Positions 23,468 to 32,779 of a stretch of 64,000 nucleotides of DNA are shown here, in pieces (position 1 is the first letter of the stretch; each line of letters opens with the position of its first letter). Origin of the DNA: Halalkaliarchaeum sp. AArc-CO (GTDB lineage: Archaea; Halobacteriota; Halobacteria; Halobacteriales; Haloferacaceae). Below the pieces are notes generated by a model. It saw nothing but the letters and a program-made list of their open reading frames with translations. It was not told the origin of the DNA and did not search any database. A program made the translations under genes and the position numbers. The stretch is taken from NCBI RefSeq assembly GCF_024972735.1, contig NZ_CP087723.1, positions 868,001 through 932,000 of the forward strand. The letters run 5' to 3'.

Positions 23468-24592
23468 ATGTCCGAACCACTACTCAGCGTCGAAAACCTC
23501 AAGACCCAGTTTTTCACCGAAGAAGGAACCGTTCGGGCGGTCGACGGCATCTCCTTTGACGTCCACGAGGGGGAGATCGTCGGACTCGTGGGGGAGTCGG
23601 GCGCGGGCAAAAGCGTCGCGACCTCCAGTCTCCTCAGGCTCGTCGAGAGCCCCGGAGAGATCGTCGACGGCGAGGTCACGTTCAAGGGCCGGACGCTGAT
23701 CGGCTTCGAGGAGGGCCCCGACGGCGAGCTCAGTCCCCGCGATGAGATGCTCTCGAACGAACAGATGCGCAAGGAGATCCGGGGCCGGGAGATCGCGATC
23801 ATCTTCCAGGACCCAATGGAGTCGTTGAACCCGGTGTTCACCGTCGGCGGGCAGCTTCGCGAGTTCATCGAGCTGAACCGGGATCTCGACAAAAAAGCGG
23901 CCAAACAGGAGGCCATCGACATGCTCCGGGAGGTGGGCATTCCCGATCCGGTGGCCCGATACGACGAGTATCCACACCAGTTCTCCGGGGGGATGCGCCA
24001 GCGCGTACTGATCGCGATGGCGCTCGCCTGCCAGCCGGACCTGATCATCGCCGACGAGCCGACGACCGCACTCGACGTCACGGTCGAGGGGCAGATCCTG
24101 GATCTCGTCGAGGACCTCCAGGAGAAGTACAGCACCGCGTTCATCTGGGTAACCCACGACATGAGCGTCATCGCCGAGATCGCCGACCGCGTGAACGTGA
24201 TGTATCTCGGCGAGATCATCGAACAGGCGGACGTCGACGAGATGTTCTACGAGACGATGCACCCGTACACGGTGGCGCTTTTGAACTCGATGCCCCGCCC
24301 GGACGAGACCGTCGACGAGCTCGACCCCATCAAGGGCGTGATGCCGGAGGCGATCAATCCGCCGTCCGGCTGTCGGTTCCACCCGCGCTGTCCGGAAGCC
24401 CGCGAGGTGTGTACGGAGGTGCATCCCGAACCGCGGGACCTCGGAGCGTCGGCCGAGCGTCACAACGTCGCCTGCGTGAAGTACGACGCCTTCGACGTCG
24501 GGTACGAGGAGAGCCGACCACTGAACACGGAGGCAACCGGCGGGTTCAGCGCCGGCTTTGCCGGCCGACAGGAGGGCGAGGCCAATGAGTGA
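23468..24592 (+). CDS. ABC transporter ATP-binding protein (DppD/OppD type)
   Basis: 374 residues. Walker [12 protein letters not shown]-loop [12 protein letters not shown], signature FSGGMRQRV, Walker [13 protein letters not shown] and H-loop WVTHDMS. The oligopeptide/dipeptide C-terminal region has the iron-sulphur-type cysteines of the family ([15 protein letters not shown], later NVACVKYD). Ten nt after the permease stop. Its own stop overlaps the next start (ATGAGTGA), so translation is probably coupled. Confidence 0.96.
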   Translation: MSEPLLSVENLKTQFFTEEGTVRAVDGISFDVHEGEIVGLVGESGAGKSVATSSLLRLVESPGEIVDGEVTFKGRTLIGFEEGPDGELSPRDEMLSNEQMRKEIRGREIAIIFQDPMESLNPVFTVGGQLREFIELNRDLDKKAAKQEAIDMLREVGIPDPVARYDEYPHQFSGGMRQRVLIAMALACQPDLIIADEPTTALDVTVEGQILDLVEDLQEKYSTAFIWVTHDMSVIAEIADRVNVMYLGEIIEQADVDEMFYETMHPYTVALLNSMPRPDETVDELDPIKGVMPEAINPPSGCRFHPRCPEAREVCTEVHPEPRDLGASAERHNVACVKYDAFDVGYEESRPLNTEATGGFSAGFAGRQEGEANE

Positions 24593-25997
24593 CGCCGACG
24601 CCGGCTTCGACTTCGAGGACGATTCCCTGTCGACGCCCGGCGTCGACAGGGAAGTCGACGAGGGCGAGCCGCTGGTCAGGGTCGAGGGCCTGAAGAAATA
24701 CTTCAGCGACACCGACAGCCTGTTCGGGAACGTCACCGTCGACGACGAGTTCCCGTACCTCCGACGTGAGGATCGACAGGTGAAAGCCGTCGACGACGTC
24801 TCCTTCGACATCAAGAAAGGCGAGACGCTGGGGCTGGTCGGCGAGTCGGGCTGCGGGAAGTCGACGCTCGCCCGGACGGTGTTGCGCCTGTTGAAACCCA
24901 CGGACGGTAGCGTCTACTTCAAAGGTGAGGACCTGGCGACGCTGTCGGGGGAGCCGCTCCGGACGCGGCGCAAGGAGATGCAGATGATCTTCCAGGACCC
25001 CCAGTCGTCGCTCGACCCCCGGATGAAGGTCGGGCCGATCGTCGAGGAGCCGATGAAGGCCCACGGGATGCTCGACGAGGAGGGACGGGAAGCCCGCGCG
25101 AGGGAGCTGCTCGAGAAAGTCGGTCTCGATCCCCAGCACTACAACCGCTATCCGCACGCCTTTTCCGGGGGCCAGCGCCAGCGGGTCAACCTCGCGCGGG
25201 CGCTGTCGGTGAACCCGGACTTCATCGTCTGTGACGAGCCCGTCTCCGCGCTGGACGTCTCGATCCAGGCGCAGGTGCTCAACACGATGGAGCAGCTCCA
25301 GGAGGAGTTCGACCTCACGTACCTGTTCATCGCCCACGACCTTTCTGTCATCCGGTACATATCGGATCGAGTCGCGGTGATGTATCTCGGGAAGCTCGTG
25401 GAACTGGCGGACAAAGAGGAGCTGTACGAGAACCCACAACACCCGTACACGAAGGCGCTGCTCGACTCGATTCCGGTGCCGGATCCGCGGTCGGAGGGCA
25501 AGCGCGGAGTGTTGAAAGGCGACGTGCCGTCGCCACTGGATCCGCCGTCGGGCTGTCGGTTCCGGACCCGGTGTCCGAAGCTGATCCAGCCCGACGGATT
25601 CGACATGTCGGACGGCGAGTGGGAGGACGTCCGGGAGTTCACGCGGGCAGTAGACCGGCGAACCTTCGACGTCACCGACGGCTCCCGGATCCGGGAGGAG
25701 TACTTCGAGGACGGCGTGCCGGACGGCGACGCCGGCGGAATCGTCGAGGAGGCGTTCCAGCATCTCTCGGCGGAAGAGTGGGTGGAGGCCGGGACGCTTC
25801 TCATCGACTCCTTTGCCGAGCAGAGCATCTGTGCCCGCGAGGAGCCGGCCTACGAGGTCGAAACGGAGTACGGCACGTCGCGTCACTACGCCGCGTGTCA
25901 CCTCCATCAGGAGGACGGAACGGACGTCAGCGACGAGGTTCTGGGTGGCTCAGCCGAGGAAGATACCGGCGTTGGAATCCTCGGTTCTGACGACTGA
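24585..25997 (+). CDS. ABC transporter ATP-binding protein (DppF/OppF type)
   Basis: 470 residues, unusually long for the family. Walker [13 protein letters not shown]-loop [12 protein letters not shown], signature FSGGQRQRV, Walker [14 protein letters not shown]-loop FIAHDLSVI. The OPT C-terminal cluster is split: [11 protein letters not shown], then an insertion of about 100 acidic residues, then [11 protein letters not shown] and HYAACHLH. Start at 24585 overlaps the DppD stop; GGAGGG lies 9 nt upstream. Last gene of the operon; partner of the preceding ATPase. Confidence 0.95.
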   Translation: MSDADAGFDFEDDSLSTPGVDREVDEGEPLVRVEGLKKYFSDTDSLFGNVTVDDEFPYLRREDRQVKAVDDVSFDIKKGETLGLVGESGCGKSTLARTVLRLLKPTDGSVYFKGEDLATLSGEPLRTRRKEMQMIFQDPQSSLDPRMKVGPIVEEPMKAHGMLDEEGREARARELLEKVGLDPQHYNRYPHAFSGGQRQRVNLARALSVNPDFIVCDEPVSALDVSIQAQVLNTMEQLQEEFDLTYLFIAHDLSVIRYISDRVAVMYLGKLVELADKEELYENPQHPYTKALLDSIPVPDPRSEGKRGVLKGDVPSPLDPPSGCRFRTRCPKLIQPDGFDMSDGEWEDVREFTRAVDRRTFDVTDGSRIREEYFEDGVPDGDAGGIVEEAFQHLSAEEWVEAGTLLIDSFAEQSICAREEPAYEVETEYGTSRHYAACHLHQEDGTDVSDEVLGGSAEEDTGVGILGSDD

Positions 25998-26039
25998 CGA
26001 CTTTCGTCGGAAATCGAAGATTTCCGAGCTCGATCCGGC

Positions 26040-27278
26040 TCACGCCGGATCGAACAACTCCTCGCCGTCGACCATATGCTCTTCTACGGCGTTCATGTCC
26101 AGCGTCACGCCGAGTCCCGGCTCTTCGGGCACCGTGATGGAGCCGCCCTCGATAACCGTCTCCTCGACGAGGTCATCCCACCAGTCGAGCTCGTAACTGT
26201 GGAACTCCACGGCAAGCGAGTTCGGCACCGCCGTGGCGACGTGAGCTGCTGCCATCGTCGCCACCGGCGAGGCGACGTTGTGCATCGCCACCGGAACGTA
26301 GTACTGGTTTGCGACGTCGGCGATCTTCCGTGTTTCGCGCATCCCGCCGACCTTCGGTAGGTCCGGGGCGACGATGTCGACCGCGCCGTTCTCGATGAGG
26401 CGGCGCTCCTCGGTGACCCGATAGCGGTTCTCGCCGACCGCGATCGGCGTGGTCGTCGACTTGGTGACTTCTTCCTGTACCTGAAGGTTCTCCGGCGGGA
26501 CAGGGTCCTCGAGCCACCAGACGTCGTACTCCTCGATTTCGGCCGCGAGCCGCTTTGCCGACCCGCCCGAGAACGTCCAGTGACAGTCGAACGCGACGTC
26601 GGCCCGATCCTTCACCCGCTCGGTAACTTTCTCGACGATCTCTGCCTTGTGGCGGATCTCGCCCGGCCGGAGGTGCCGGTTCGCCCGGTCCTTCTCGAAG
26701 CCCGAGGGGACATCGAGGTCGAACTTCAACGCGTCGTAGCCGAGCTCCTCGACGACCCGTTCTGCCTCGTCGGCACACGCCTCGGGGTCTGCCTCCTCCT
26801 CTGTGTGACAGTCGTTGTACACCCGGACCTCGTCGCGATACTTCCCGCCGAGCAGCTGATAGGCCGGAAGCTCGAGGATCTTCCCCGCGAGGTCGTGCAA
26901 CGCCACCTCGATGCCGGAGATGGCGGTGACGGTGACGCCCTCGACGGATCCCTCCCCGGACATCTTCTGGATCAGGTGCTCGTAGAGCCGATCGATGTCC
27001 AGGGGGTTTTCCCCAACGACGAACGGCTTCATCCGTTCGATGAGTTCGGGCACGCCCGCCCCCCAGTACGCCTCGCCAGTCCCGACGATCCCCGCGTCGG
27101 TGTACACCCGCACGAGTGTCCACGGGAAGTTGCCGTCCACCATCGTCGTTTGAACGTCCGTGATCTCGACGTCGCGTCCCCCGCCCCGTTCGGCGGTCAC
27201 ATCCATCGTCTCCGCCGAGAGCTCCCGCATCGTGTACTCCGCGTTCGGATCGTGTAGCTCCGCGTAGTCTCTGCTCAT
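26040..27278 (-). CDS. Sugar-acid dehydratase, enolase superfamily (D-gluconate/D-xylonate dehydratase-like)
   Basis: 412 residues, the size of the haloarchaeal gluconate and xylonate dehydratases. Start at 27278 (MSRDYAELHDPNAEYTM). Capping domain: GEAYWGAGVPELIERMKPFV. Barrel: LKFDLDVPSGFEKDR, metal ligands in AFDCHWTFSGGSAKR, WWLEDPVPPENL and PIAVGENRYR, and the catalytic His in VPVAMHNVASPV. It dehydrates an aldonate to its 2-keto-3-deoxy acid, as in the semiphosphorylated Entner-Doudoroff or pentose pathways. Gluconate seems likeliest to me, but this is inference. It converges on the ABC operon, so the transporter might carry a sugar, also inference. Confidence 0.85.
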   Translation of the reverse strand: MSRDYAELHDPNAEYTMRELSAETMDVTAERGGGRDVEITDVQTTMVDGNFPWTLVRVYTDAGIVGTGEAYWGAGVPELIERMKPFVVGENPLDIDRLYEHLIQKMSGEGSVEGVTVTAISGIEVALHDLAGKILELPAYQLLGGKYRDEVRVYNDCHTEEEADPEACADEAERVVEELGYDALKFDLDVPSGFEKDRANRHLRPGEIRHKAEIVEKVTERVKDRADVAFDCHWTFSGGSAKRLAAEIEEYDVWWLEDPVPPENLQVQEEVTKSTTTPIAVGENRYRVTEERRLIENGAVDIVAPDLPKVGGMRETRKIADVANQYYVPVAMHNVASPVATMAAAHVATAVPNSLAVEFHSYELDWWDDLVEETVIEGGSITVPEEPGLGVTLDMNAVEEHMVDGEELFDPA

Positions 27279-27342
27279 GGGGAGTTCATTCACTCGTGAG
27301 CGTGTAAACCTTTGGTAACACTCCCCTACCCGTCTAGCGCGG

Positions 27343-28098
27343 TCAGATAAACGCCCGGGTAACGGCGACGTACTGGATCGCGAACAAGACCGCGTTGTAC
27401 AGTCCGTGTGCGAGGCCCGGGACAACGATGTTGCCCGTCCGCTCGTACAGGTAGCCGAGGACGATTCCGAGCACGGTAGCGACTACTGCGTACACGAGTT
27501 GTTGTCCGATCGTTCCCTGGACGGCCCACACGTGAACGAGGCCGAAAAACGCCGCCGCCAGTACGATCGCGGGCCATGCGGACACCGCCCGCCGGAGCAG
27601 CCCTTGCACCACTCCGCGGAACAGTAGCTCCTCGACTGGGCCGACCACGAGGATCGACACCAGGATCATGTACAGGAAGAACTGCGGGTTCTCCCTTCCG
27701 ATGAGGACCACCTGGTTTTCACCCGCCTCGAGCCCGAACTCCGAAAGAACGAACCCGAAGGCGAACTGGACGATCAGCAACACGACGATGCCGACGCCGA
27801 TCAGTCCCCAGCCGAACCGCGTCGGGAGACGATACGAAATCAGTTCCCGATCGTCGGTGATCGCGACGTAGCCGACGATCCCGACGCCGAATCCCACGAA
27901 CTGCAACACCGTCAACGCGAGGTGGTAGCCGATCGTCTCCGGTTCGACGATCCCGCCGGAAATCAGGACACCGATCCCCCCGCCCGCGACCGCGACCGCA
28001 CCCGCGAACGCGGCCAACACGACGGCGACAGCCTGCGTGAGCCGGTAGAGTGCGGGGCCGAACGTCCCGACACCTTCGGACTCGGGCGATTCGCTCAT
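27343..28098 (-). CDS. CPBP-family intramembrane glutamic/metalloprotease
   Basis: 251 residues, seven or eight hydrophobic helices. The CPBP (Rce1-like) motifs are all present: VEELLFRG (Glu156-Glu157, Arg161), FFGLVHVW (His189) and GLAHGLYNA near the C-terminus. Homologues process prenylated proteins or bacteriocin-type peptides; in haloarchaea the substrate is unknown. No peptide-precursor gene sits beside it. It starts 55 nt from the end of pgi on the same strand. Confidence 0.92.
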   Translation of the reverse strand: MSESPESEGVGTFGPALYRLTQAVAVVLAAFAGAVAVAGGGIGVLISGGIVEPETIGYHLALTVLQFVGFGVGIVGYVAITDDRELISYRLPTRFGWGLIGVGIVVLLIVQFAFGFVLSEFGLEAGENQVVLIGRENPQFFLYMILVSILVVGPVEELLFRGVVQGLLRRAVSAWPAIVLAAAFFGLVHVWAVQGTIGQQLVYAVVATVLGIVLGYLYERTGNIVVPGLAHGLYNAVLFAIQYVAVTRAFI

Positions 28099-28153
28099 CG
28101 GTCAGCCTACGCGTCGGCGTCCCAAAGGAGCGTCGATCAGTTCCCGTCGACGA

Positions 28154-29458
28154 TCAGTTTCCGTCGACGATCAACGTCTCCTTGTCCCGTACCGCCTCGG
28201 CTTCCGGGAAGTCCCCGCCACCGAGCAGCCCTCTGGCGGCACGTTTCCCCCACTCGACGGCCGGCTGGACGAACGTGTCCACCGAGGCGAGTTCACCGTG
28301 CAACACACAGGCAGCCTCCATTGCGTACAGCAGTTCCCCGAGGGAGCGTTCGTCCACGCGATCGATCTCGATCCGCACGGAGGGACGATCGGCTGCCGCC
28401 AGGCTCGCTTCCGTCGCCTCGAACTCTGCGTCGAGTAGCTCCCCCAGCGTCGATCCACCGAGATACGACAACCCTTCGAGATCCGTCTCGGGGATGTCGC
28501 GGTCCGGGCGGTCGGTCGGCCGAACGAGCGTCACCAGTTTGTCCCGTGGACCGGCCCGATACAACTGGAGCTGTGAGTGTTGGTCGGTCGCGCCCAGTGC
28601 GCGTGCAGGTGTCTGGCCGAGCCCGTCTTTCCCGAGGCTTTCGGCCCACAACTGTGCGAACCACTCTGCGAACGTCTCCAGCGACTCCGCGTACGGCATC
28701 ACGGCGTTGACGGCGGCGCCCCGCTGGGCGAGCGCGTACGTCACCGCGCCGTAGGCGTAGGCGGGCGTCTCGAACAGCGATCCGGCACCGGCTCGGTCCA
28801 ACCGGTCGGCGGCCCTCGAGCCGCCCTCCAGGATCGCCTCGAGATCGTGGCCCTGTATCGCTGCACACGCCAGTCCCACCGGCGAGAGCACAGCGAAGCG
28901 GCCCGGGACGCCCTCCGGGACCTCGAGGGCGGGCAGATCGTGTTTCTCAGCGAGCTCGCGCAGGTTGCCAGACGGCCCGGTCGTCACGAACGTTCGATCG
29001 GTCCAGTCCACCGACGCCCGTTGCATCGCGTCCCTGACGACCAGAAAGTTCGCGAGTGTTTCGGCGGTCGTCCCCGACTTCGAGACGACGTTGAGCACGG
29101 TCTCATCGAGCGGCAGCGACGACAGCAGGCGACGGACGTGGACCGGATCCACGTTATCGAGGAAGTAGGCGTCGACCTCGCTTTCCAGCGCAGCCGAAAA
29201 CGTCGCCGCCCCCAGAGCGCTACCACCGATCCCCACGGTCACGACGGCACTCGGCTGCCCGAACGGAGCCACGGTGTCTTCGATCTCCGTCGGGTCGCAC
29301 CGCTCGGGGAGGTTCAACGCAGCGAATCCGTGGTCGTCGCTCTCCCGCCCGGCTTGAATTCGCTCGTGGGCGCGTTCGACCCGACGATCGAGCCGTTCCA
29401 GGCCGTCCCTGGAGACTCCAGGCGAGGTTTCGAGCGCGTTCCCGATGTCGACGTTCAT
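28154..29458 (-). CDS. pgi: Glucose-6-phosphate isomerase
   Basis: 434 residues, the shorter archaeal/firmicute-like PGI. Sugar isomerase features: VGIGGSALGAATFSAAL, NVVSKSGTTAETLANFLVVR (phosphate-binding SKSGTT), catalytic region VPEGVPGRFAVLSPVGL and QLWAESLGKDGLGQTPARAL. It interconverts glucose-6-P and fructose-6-P, in haloarchaea mainly for gluconeogenesis and sugar-nucleotide supply. A reverse-strand CTTAAG about 28 nt before ATG 29458 suggests a leaderless transcript. Confidence 0.96.
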   Translation of the reverse strand: MNVDIGNALETSPGVSRDGLERLDRRVERAHERIQAGRESDDHGFAALNLPERCDPTEIEDTVAPFGQPSAVVTVGIGGSALGAATFSAALESEVDAYFLDNVDPVHVRRLLSSLPLDETVLNVVSKSGTTAETLANFLVVRDAMQRASVDWTDRTFVTTGPSGNLRELAEKHDLPALEVPEGVPGRFAVLSPVGLACAAIQGHDLEAILEGGSRAADRLDRAGAGSLFETPAYAYGAVTYALAQRGAAVNAVMPYAESLETFAEWFAQLWAESLGKDGLGQTPARALGATDQHSQLQLYRAGPRDKLVTLVRPTDRPDRDIPETDLEGLSYLGGSTLGELLDAEFEATEASLAAADRPSVRIEIDRVDERSLGELLYAMEAACVLHGELASVDTFVQPAVEWGKRAARGLLGGGDFPEAEAVRDKETLIVDGN

Positions 29459-29533
29459 GGCTCATTCGGTGCGTCGTCGCCACTTAAGTTGTCTCGTCTC
29501 CGCTCCGCTCACTCGCGGGACCGGCCGACGAAT

Positions 29534-29556
29534 ATAAGGGACCTTATTTGATAAGG
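29534..29556. promoter_or_regulatory. Three-half-site operator candidate
   Basis: ATAAGG (29534-29539), GA, CCTTAT (29542-29547), TTG, ATAAGG (29551-29556): two overlapping perfect inverted repeats sharing the middle half-site. It lies between the divergent pgi gene and the small gene at 29618, 28-50 nt upstream of the latter's TATA box. The binding protein is unknown. Confidence 0.5.
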
Positions 29557-29583
29557 AATGTAATAGCCAATCCCCCCGGTGAG

Positions 29584-29591
29584 TTTATATA
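29584..29591 (+). promoter_or_regulatory. TATA box of the small gene at 29618
   Basis: TTTATATA about 30 nt before ATG 29618; the expected start point leaves almost no leader. Confidence 0.6.
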
Positions 29592-29617
29592 TTACGTCCG
29601 TGCTATGAACGTGCACA

Positions 29618-29725
29618 ATGGCAAACAACGCAACGATGCGGGACGTGAGTCACACGGCGCCGACCGGCGTGTCCGCCGGCGGGGTCTGGGAACGAGGCGG
29701 AGAAGCGGCCGAAAAATCGGAGTAG
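29618..29725 (+). CDS. Microprotein, 35 aa, unknown function
   Basis: ATG 29618 to TAG 29723-29725, reading MANNATMRDVSHTAPTGVSA then GGVWERGGEAAEKSE. No membrane segment; hydrophilic, one Trp, Gly-rich middle. The evidence for expression is the well-placed TATA box (TTTATATA) and the three-half-site palindrome upstream; the protein sequence alone would not be enough. The overlapping longer frame (29548-29763) is Arg-rich and unlike haloarchaeal proteins. Confidence 0.45.
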   Translation: MANNATMRDVSHTAPTGVSAGGVWERGGEAAEKSE

Positions 29726-29858
29726 ACGTTTTTCCCGGACTGTCGGACGGCCACGTGAGATAGCGACTGCGACGGGCGACGTCTGCGACCGAAGGGGGTA
29801 GTTTTCTTCGAGTGCTCTTCCCGAATTATAAGTCGACGGCTTCCGACGGGTAGTTCAC

Positions 29859-30836
29859 ATGATCGAGGTCGCGGGGTTGCACAAGACGTACGCCGGCTTT
29901 CCGGCGGTCGTCGACGCCACTTTCGAAGTCGAACCCGGCGAAGTGTTCGGAATCGTCGGCCCGAACGGCGCGGGAAAGACGACGACGTTGAAGATGCTCG
30001 CCGGGCTGGTGGAACCGACTGCGGGGACGGCGACGGTTGCCGGATACGACGCCGCGGATCCGGCGATGCGCAGGCTGCTCGGCTATCTTCCCGAGGAGTC
30101 GCCGCTGTACGAGGACATGACGCCCCGCTCGTATCTCCGGTTCTTCGCGGATCTATACGGCGTCGAACGGGGGGTCGCCGACGAACGGATCGCCGATTCG
30201 CTCGACCGGCTCGAACTGGAGTACCGGGATCGCCGCATCGGCGACATGTCGAAGGGGATGAAACGGAAGGTGGCGATCACCCGGTCGCTCGTCAACGACC
30301 CGGACGTTCTCCTGTACGACGAACCCGCCTCGGGGCTGGATCCGCTCACCACGAACTACGTCCTCGAGTTCACCCGAGATCTCAGGGATCGCGGGAAGAC
30401 GGTCGTTTTCTCGGCTCACAACCTGTATCACGTCGAGTCGGTGTGTGACCGGGTGGTCATCATGAACGAAGGGGAGATCGTCGCCAGGGGAACCGTCCCC
30501 GAGATTCGCGCCGAACACGGAGAGACCCGATATTACGTGTTCACCGACGTGCCGGTCGAGGGGGCCGAACCCGTCGCCGGTGGTGCGGCCGACGGTGCCG
30601 AACCGATCGACCGGTGGGAAATCGACCAGGGTACTGCTGGGGAATCGGAACGGACGAACCGACGGTTCCGGGTGGTCTGTGCGGACATGGACGGCGTCGA
30701 GTCGGTTCGCAAGCGGGCAGCAGACGCGGGTGGTTCGGTGCTGGACATCAGAACACGGGAGTCCAGCCTCGAGGACGTCTTCCTCGAACTGGCCGATCGA
30801 TCCGTCGACGGAGAGCGCGCGGGGGCGGCGAAGTGA
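29859..30836 (+). CDS. ABC-2 type transporter ATP-binding protein
   Basis: 325 residues. Walker A GPNGAGKTTT, Q-loop LGYLPEESPLYEDMT, signature MSKGMKRKV, Walker B LLYDEPASGLDP, H-loop FSAHNLYHV, the layout of NatA/CcmA-like ABC-2 exporters. A C-terminal extension of about 80 residues (from TDVPVEGAEP on) is acidic and ends with the usual ABC-2 tail SLEDVFLELADRS. A TATA-like AATTATAAGT at about 29823-29832 precedes it. Its stop overlaps the GTG start of the next gene, so the three genes to 33839 form one operon. Confidence 0.94.
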   Translation: MIEVAGLHKTYAGFPAVVDATFEVEPGEVFGIVGPNGAGKTTTLKMLAGLVEPTAGTATVAGYDAADPAMRRLLGYLPEESPLYEDMTPRSYLRFFADLYGVERGVADERIADSLDRLELEYRDRRIGDMSKGMKRKVAITRSLVNDPDVLLYDEPASGLDPLTTNYVLEFTRDLRDRGKTVVFSAHNLYHVESVCDRVVIMNEGEIVARGTVPEIRAEHGETRYYVFTDVPVEGAEPVAGGAADGAEPIDRWEIDQGTAGESERTNRRFRVVCADMDGVESVRKRAADAGGSVLDIRTRESSLEDVFLELADRSVDGERAGAAK

Positions 30837-32779
30837 GCCGGGAGAACGGAGCAGACACCGGCGAGCGAACTGCCGCAGCCGGGAGGGACGGTCCCGGACG
30901 CCTCGCTGCAGTCTGCCGGATCGCCCGCTGGGAGCTCTCGACCGCGACGGGAGCGGTGGATCGACGGACCGTCGTGGTCGGCGTTCTGGCGATCCTTCTG
31001 GTCGGTGGAGTCGTCGGCGCTGCGGTACTTTCGGGGGTCGGCGGAGTGACCCCGGACGGTGACATCTACCGGGTCGCCGTCGACGAGGACGACCCGTACG
31101 CACCGGTTGTCGAGTCCGACGACAGGCTCGCGGTACGCCCGCCGGACGCGACCCTCGGGGTCGAGGCCGATGTCCACGTGGAGAGTCACGTTCCGTCGAC
31201 CGACGAGGGGGCGGCAGACGACATCGCGGTCGACGGCTGGGTGAGCGTCACCGCCGTCGAGACTGAAAAGGGGGCGGCCGCCGCCCAGACGCTTCGTGCC
31301 GCCACCGAGTCGTACAACGACCGCCTGATGGCAGCCGAATCGAACCAGTCTGCGGCGTTCCCGGTCGACGTGACGCTCCGGTATGAACCGCGTGGCGGAT
31401 TCGAACCTGCAGGCGACGATCCGACCGACGATTCGATCGACGATCCCGACGACGTGGCGACAGACCACGACGCCCTCGAGGGTGACGAGGAGCCGTCCGA
31501 CGCCGAACGCGAGGGTGACGATCCCACGCTTCCAGCGGGTGACGCCGACGCCGACGACGGGGGGCTCGCAGTGCCCCAGCTCGGCGGCTCCGGCGGACTG
31601 TTCGGGGGCTCGACGGCCGGTTCACCCGCCGAAATCACTCCTCCGTTCCCCTTCTCGTCGTTGATCCTCGCGTTCCTGTTTCTGATCCCGATGAACTTCC
31701 TCGTCCAGGCGTACGGGAGTTCGATACTCGGCGAACGAGTGAACCGGCGCGGGGAGCTACTGCTGGTCGCGCCCGTAGAGCCGCTTTCCATCGTGGCGGG
31801 CAAGACGCTCCCGTATCTCGCCGGCGCGATCGGCGTCACTGCACTCATCGCGCTGTTCGTCGGTGGGGGGATCGTTTCGGTGCTCGCGATCGTCCCCGTC
31901 GCGCTCGCGTTCCTGGCTGCGACGTTCCTGGGGGCGCTTTTCGCCAGGTCGTTCAAGGAGCTCACGTTCGTCACCGTCACCGTCTCGGTGTTTTTCACGA
32001 CGTACGTCTTCGTCCCGGCCATCTTCATCAACGTCACGCCGATCGCGCTGATCTCCCCGCTTTCGCTTGTCGTGCTCGACCTCCAGGGAGAGGCGGTCGG
32101 GGTCGGCGAGTACCTGTTCGCGACCGGCCCGCTGTATCTCGTCTCGGCGGTCTGCTTCTGGCTCGGGGCCGGCGTCTACCGCGAGGAGGACCTGTTCTCC
32201 CAGAAGCCGCTGCCGGCGAAGGCGCTCGACGCCCTCGCCGTCCGCGTGTCCGGGCCGCGGTCGGTGGCCCTCCTGACTGCCGTCTTCATCCCGTTCGTCT
32301 TCGTCGCCGAACTGCTCGCGGTGGCGGTGCTTTTCGCGCTTCCCATCGCCGTGTCGATTCCCCTGCTGCTTGTCGTAATCGCGCTGATCGAAGAGGTCGC
32401 AAAGAGCGTCCACGTGTACGCCGGCTTCGTCGACGACCGCCTGGAAGTGTCGGTTCCGTCGGCACTCGCGGTCGGGGCGGCCTCGGGGATCGGGTTCTTC
32501 CTGGCGGAGAAAGGCACCGTCGTGGTTCAGCTGGTGGGACTCCCCGAGCTCTCACTCGGCCGGGCGGCGTTCGGCCCCGCTGGTGTGGCCGGAACCGGGC
32601 AGCTCCCCTGGACGGTCCTGCTCGCGTTACTTCTGGCGCCGCTCGGGTTACACGTCGTCACCGCCGTCATCTCCGCGCTCGGAGCACACCGAAACCGACG
32701 GCTGTACGCGGTCGCACTCGCGATCGCGACGCTCGTTCACGCCGGATACAACTTCGGGGTGGTGACCTTCTATGCGTGA
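30833..32779 (+). CDS. ABC-2 permease fused to a PrsW-like intramembrane protease domain
   Basis: 648 residues from the GTG at 30833, which overlaps the ATPase stop (AAGTGAG). N-terminal helix and a large external domain (about 65-240, with an acidic Asp/Glu linker), then ABC-2 membrane helices (about 265-430; ILGERVNRRGELLLVAPVEP). The C-terminal part (about 480-648) has PrsW-type (M82) hallmarks: LIEEVAKSVHVYAGF (about 518), GFFLAEKG, LHVVTAVISALG and VHAGYNFGVV. PrsW proteases cut membrane regulators; ABC-2 proteins export. The fusion suggests proteolysis tied to export. ABC-2 assignment is firm; protease activity is inferred from motifs. Confidence 0.8.
   Translation: MSRENGADTGERTAAAGRDGPGRLAAVCRIARWELSTATGAVDRRTVVVGVLAILLVGGVVGAAVLSGVGGVTPDGDIYRVAVDEDDPYAPVVESDDRLAVRPPDATLGVEADVHVESHVPSTDEGAADDIAVDGWVSVTAVETEKGAAAAQTLRAATESYNDRLMAAESNQSAAFPVDVTLRYEPRGGFEPAGDDPTDDSIDDPDDVATDHDALEGDEEPSDAEREGDDPTLPAGDADADDGGLAVPQLGGSGGLFGGSTAGSPAEITPPFPFSSLILAFLFLIPMNFLVQAYGSSILGERVNRRGELLLVAPVEPLSIVAGKTLPYLAGAIGVTALIALFVGGGIVSVLAIVPVALAFLAATFLGALFARSFKELTFVTVTVSVFFTTYVFVPAIFINVTPIALISPLSLVVLDLQGEAVGVGEYLFATGPLYLVSAVCFWLGAGVYREEDLFSQKPLPAKALDALAVRVSGPRSVALLTAVFIPFVFVAELLAVAVLFALPIAVSIPLLLVVIALIEEVAKSVHVYAGFVDDRLEVSVPSALAVGAASGIGFFLAEKGTVVVQLVGLPELSLGRAAFGPAGVAGTGQLPWTVLLALLLAPLGLHVVTAVISALGAHRNRRLYAVALAIATLVHAGYNFGVVTFYA

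Noticed and set aside
30533-31468. Reverse 311-codon frame in the ABC-2 operon
   Set aside because: Antisense shadow of the ATPase tail and the permease external domain.
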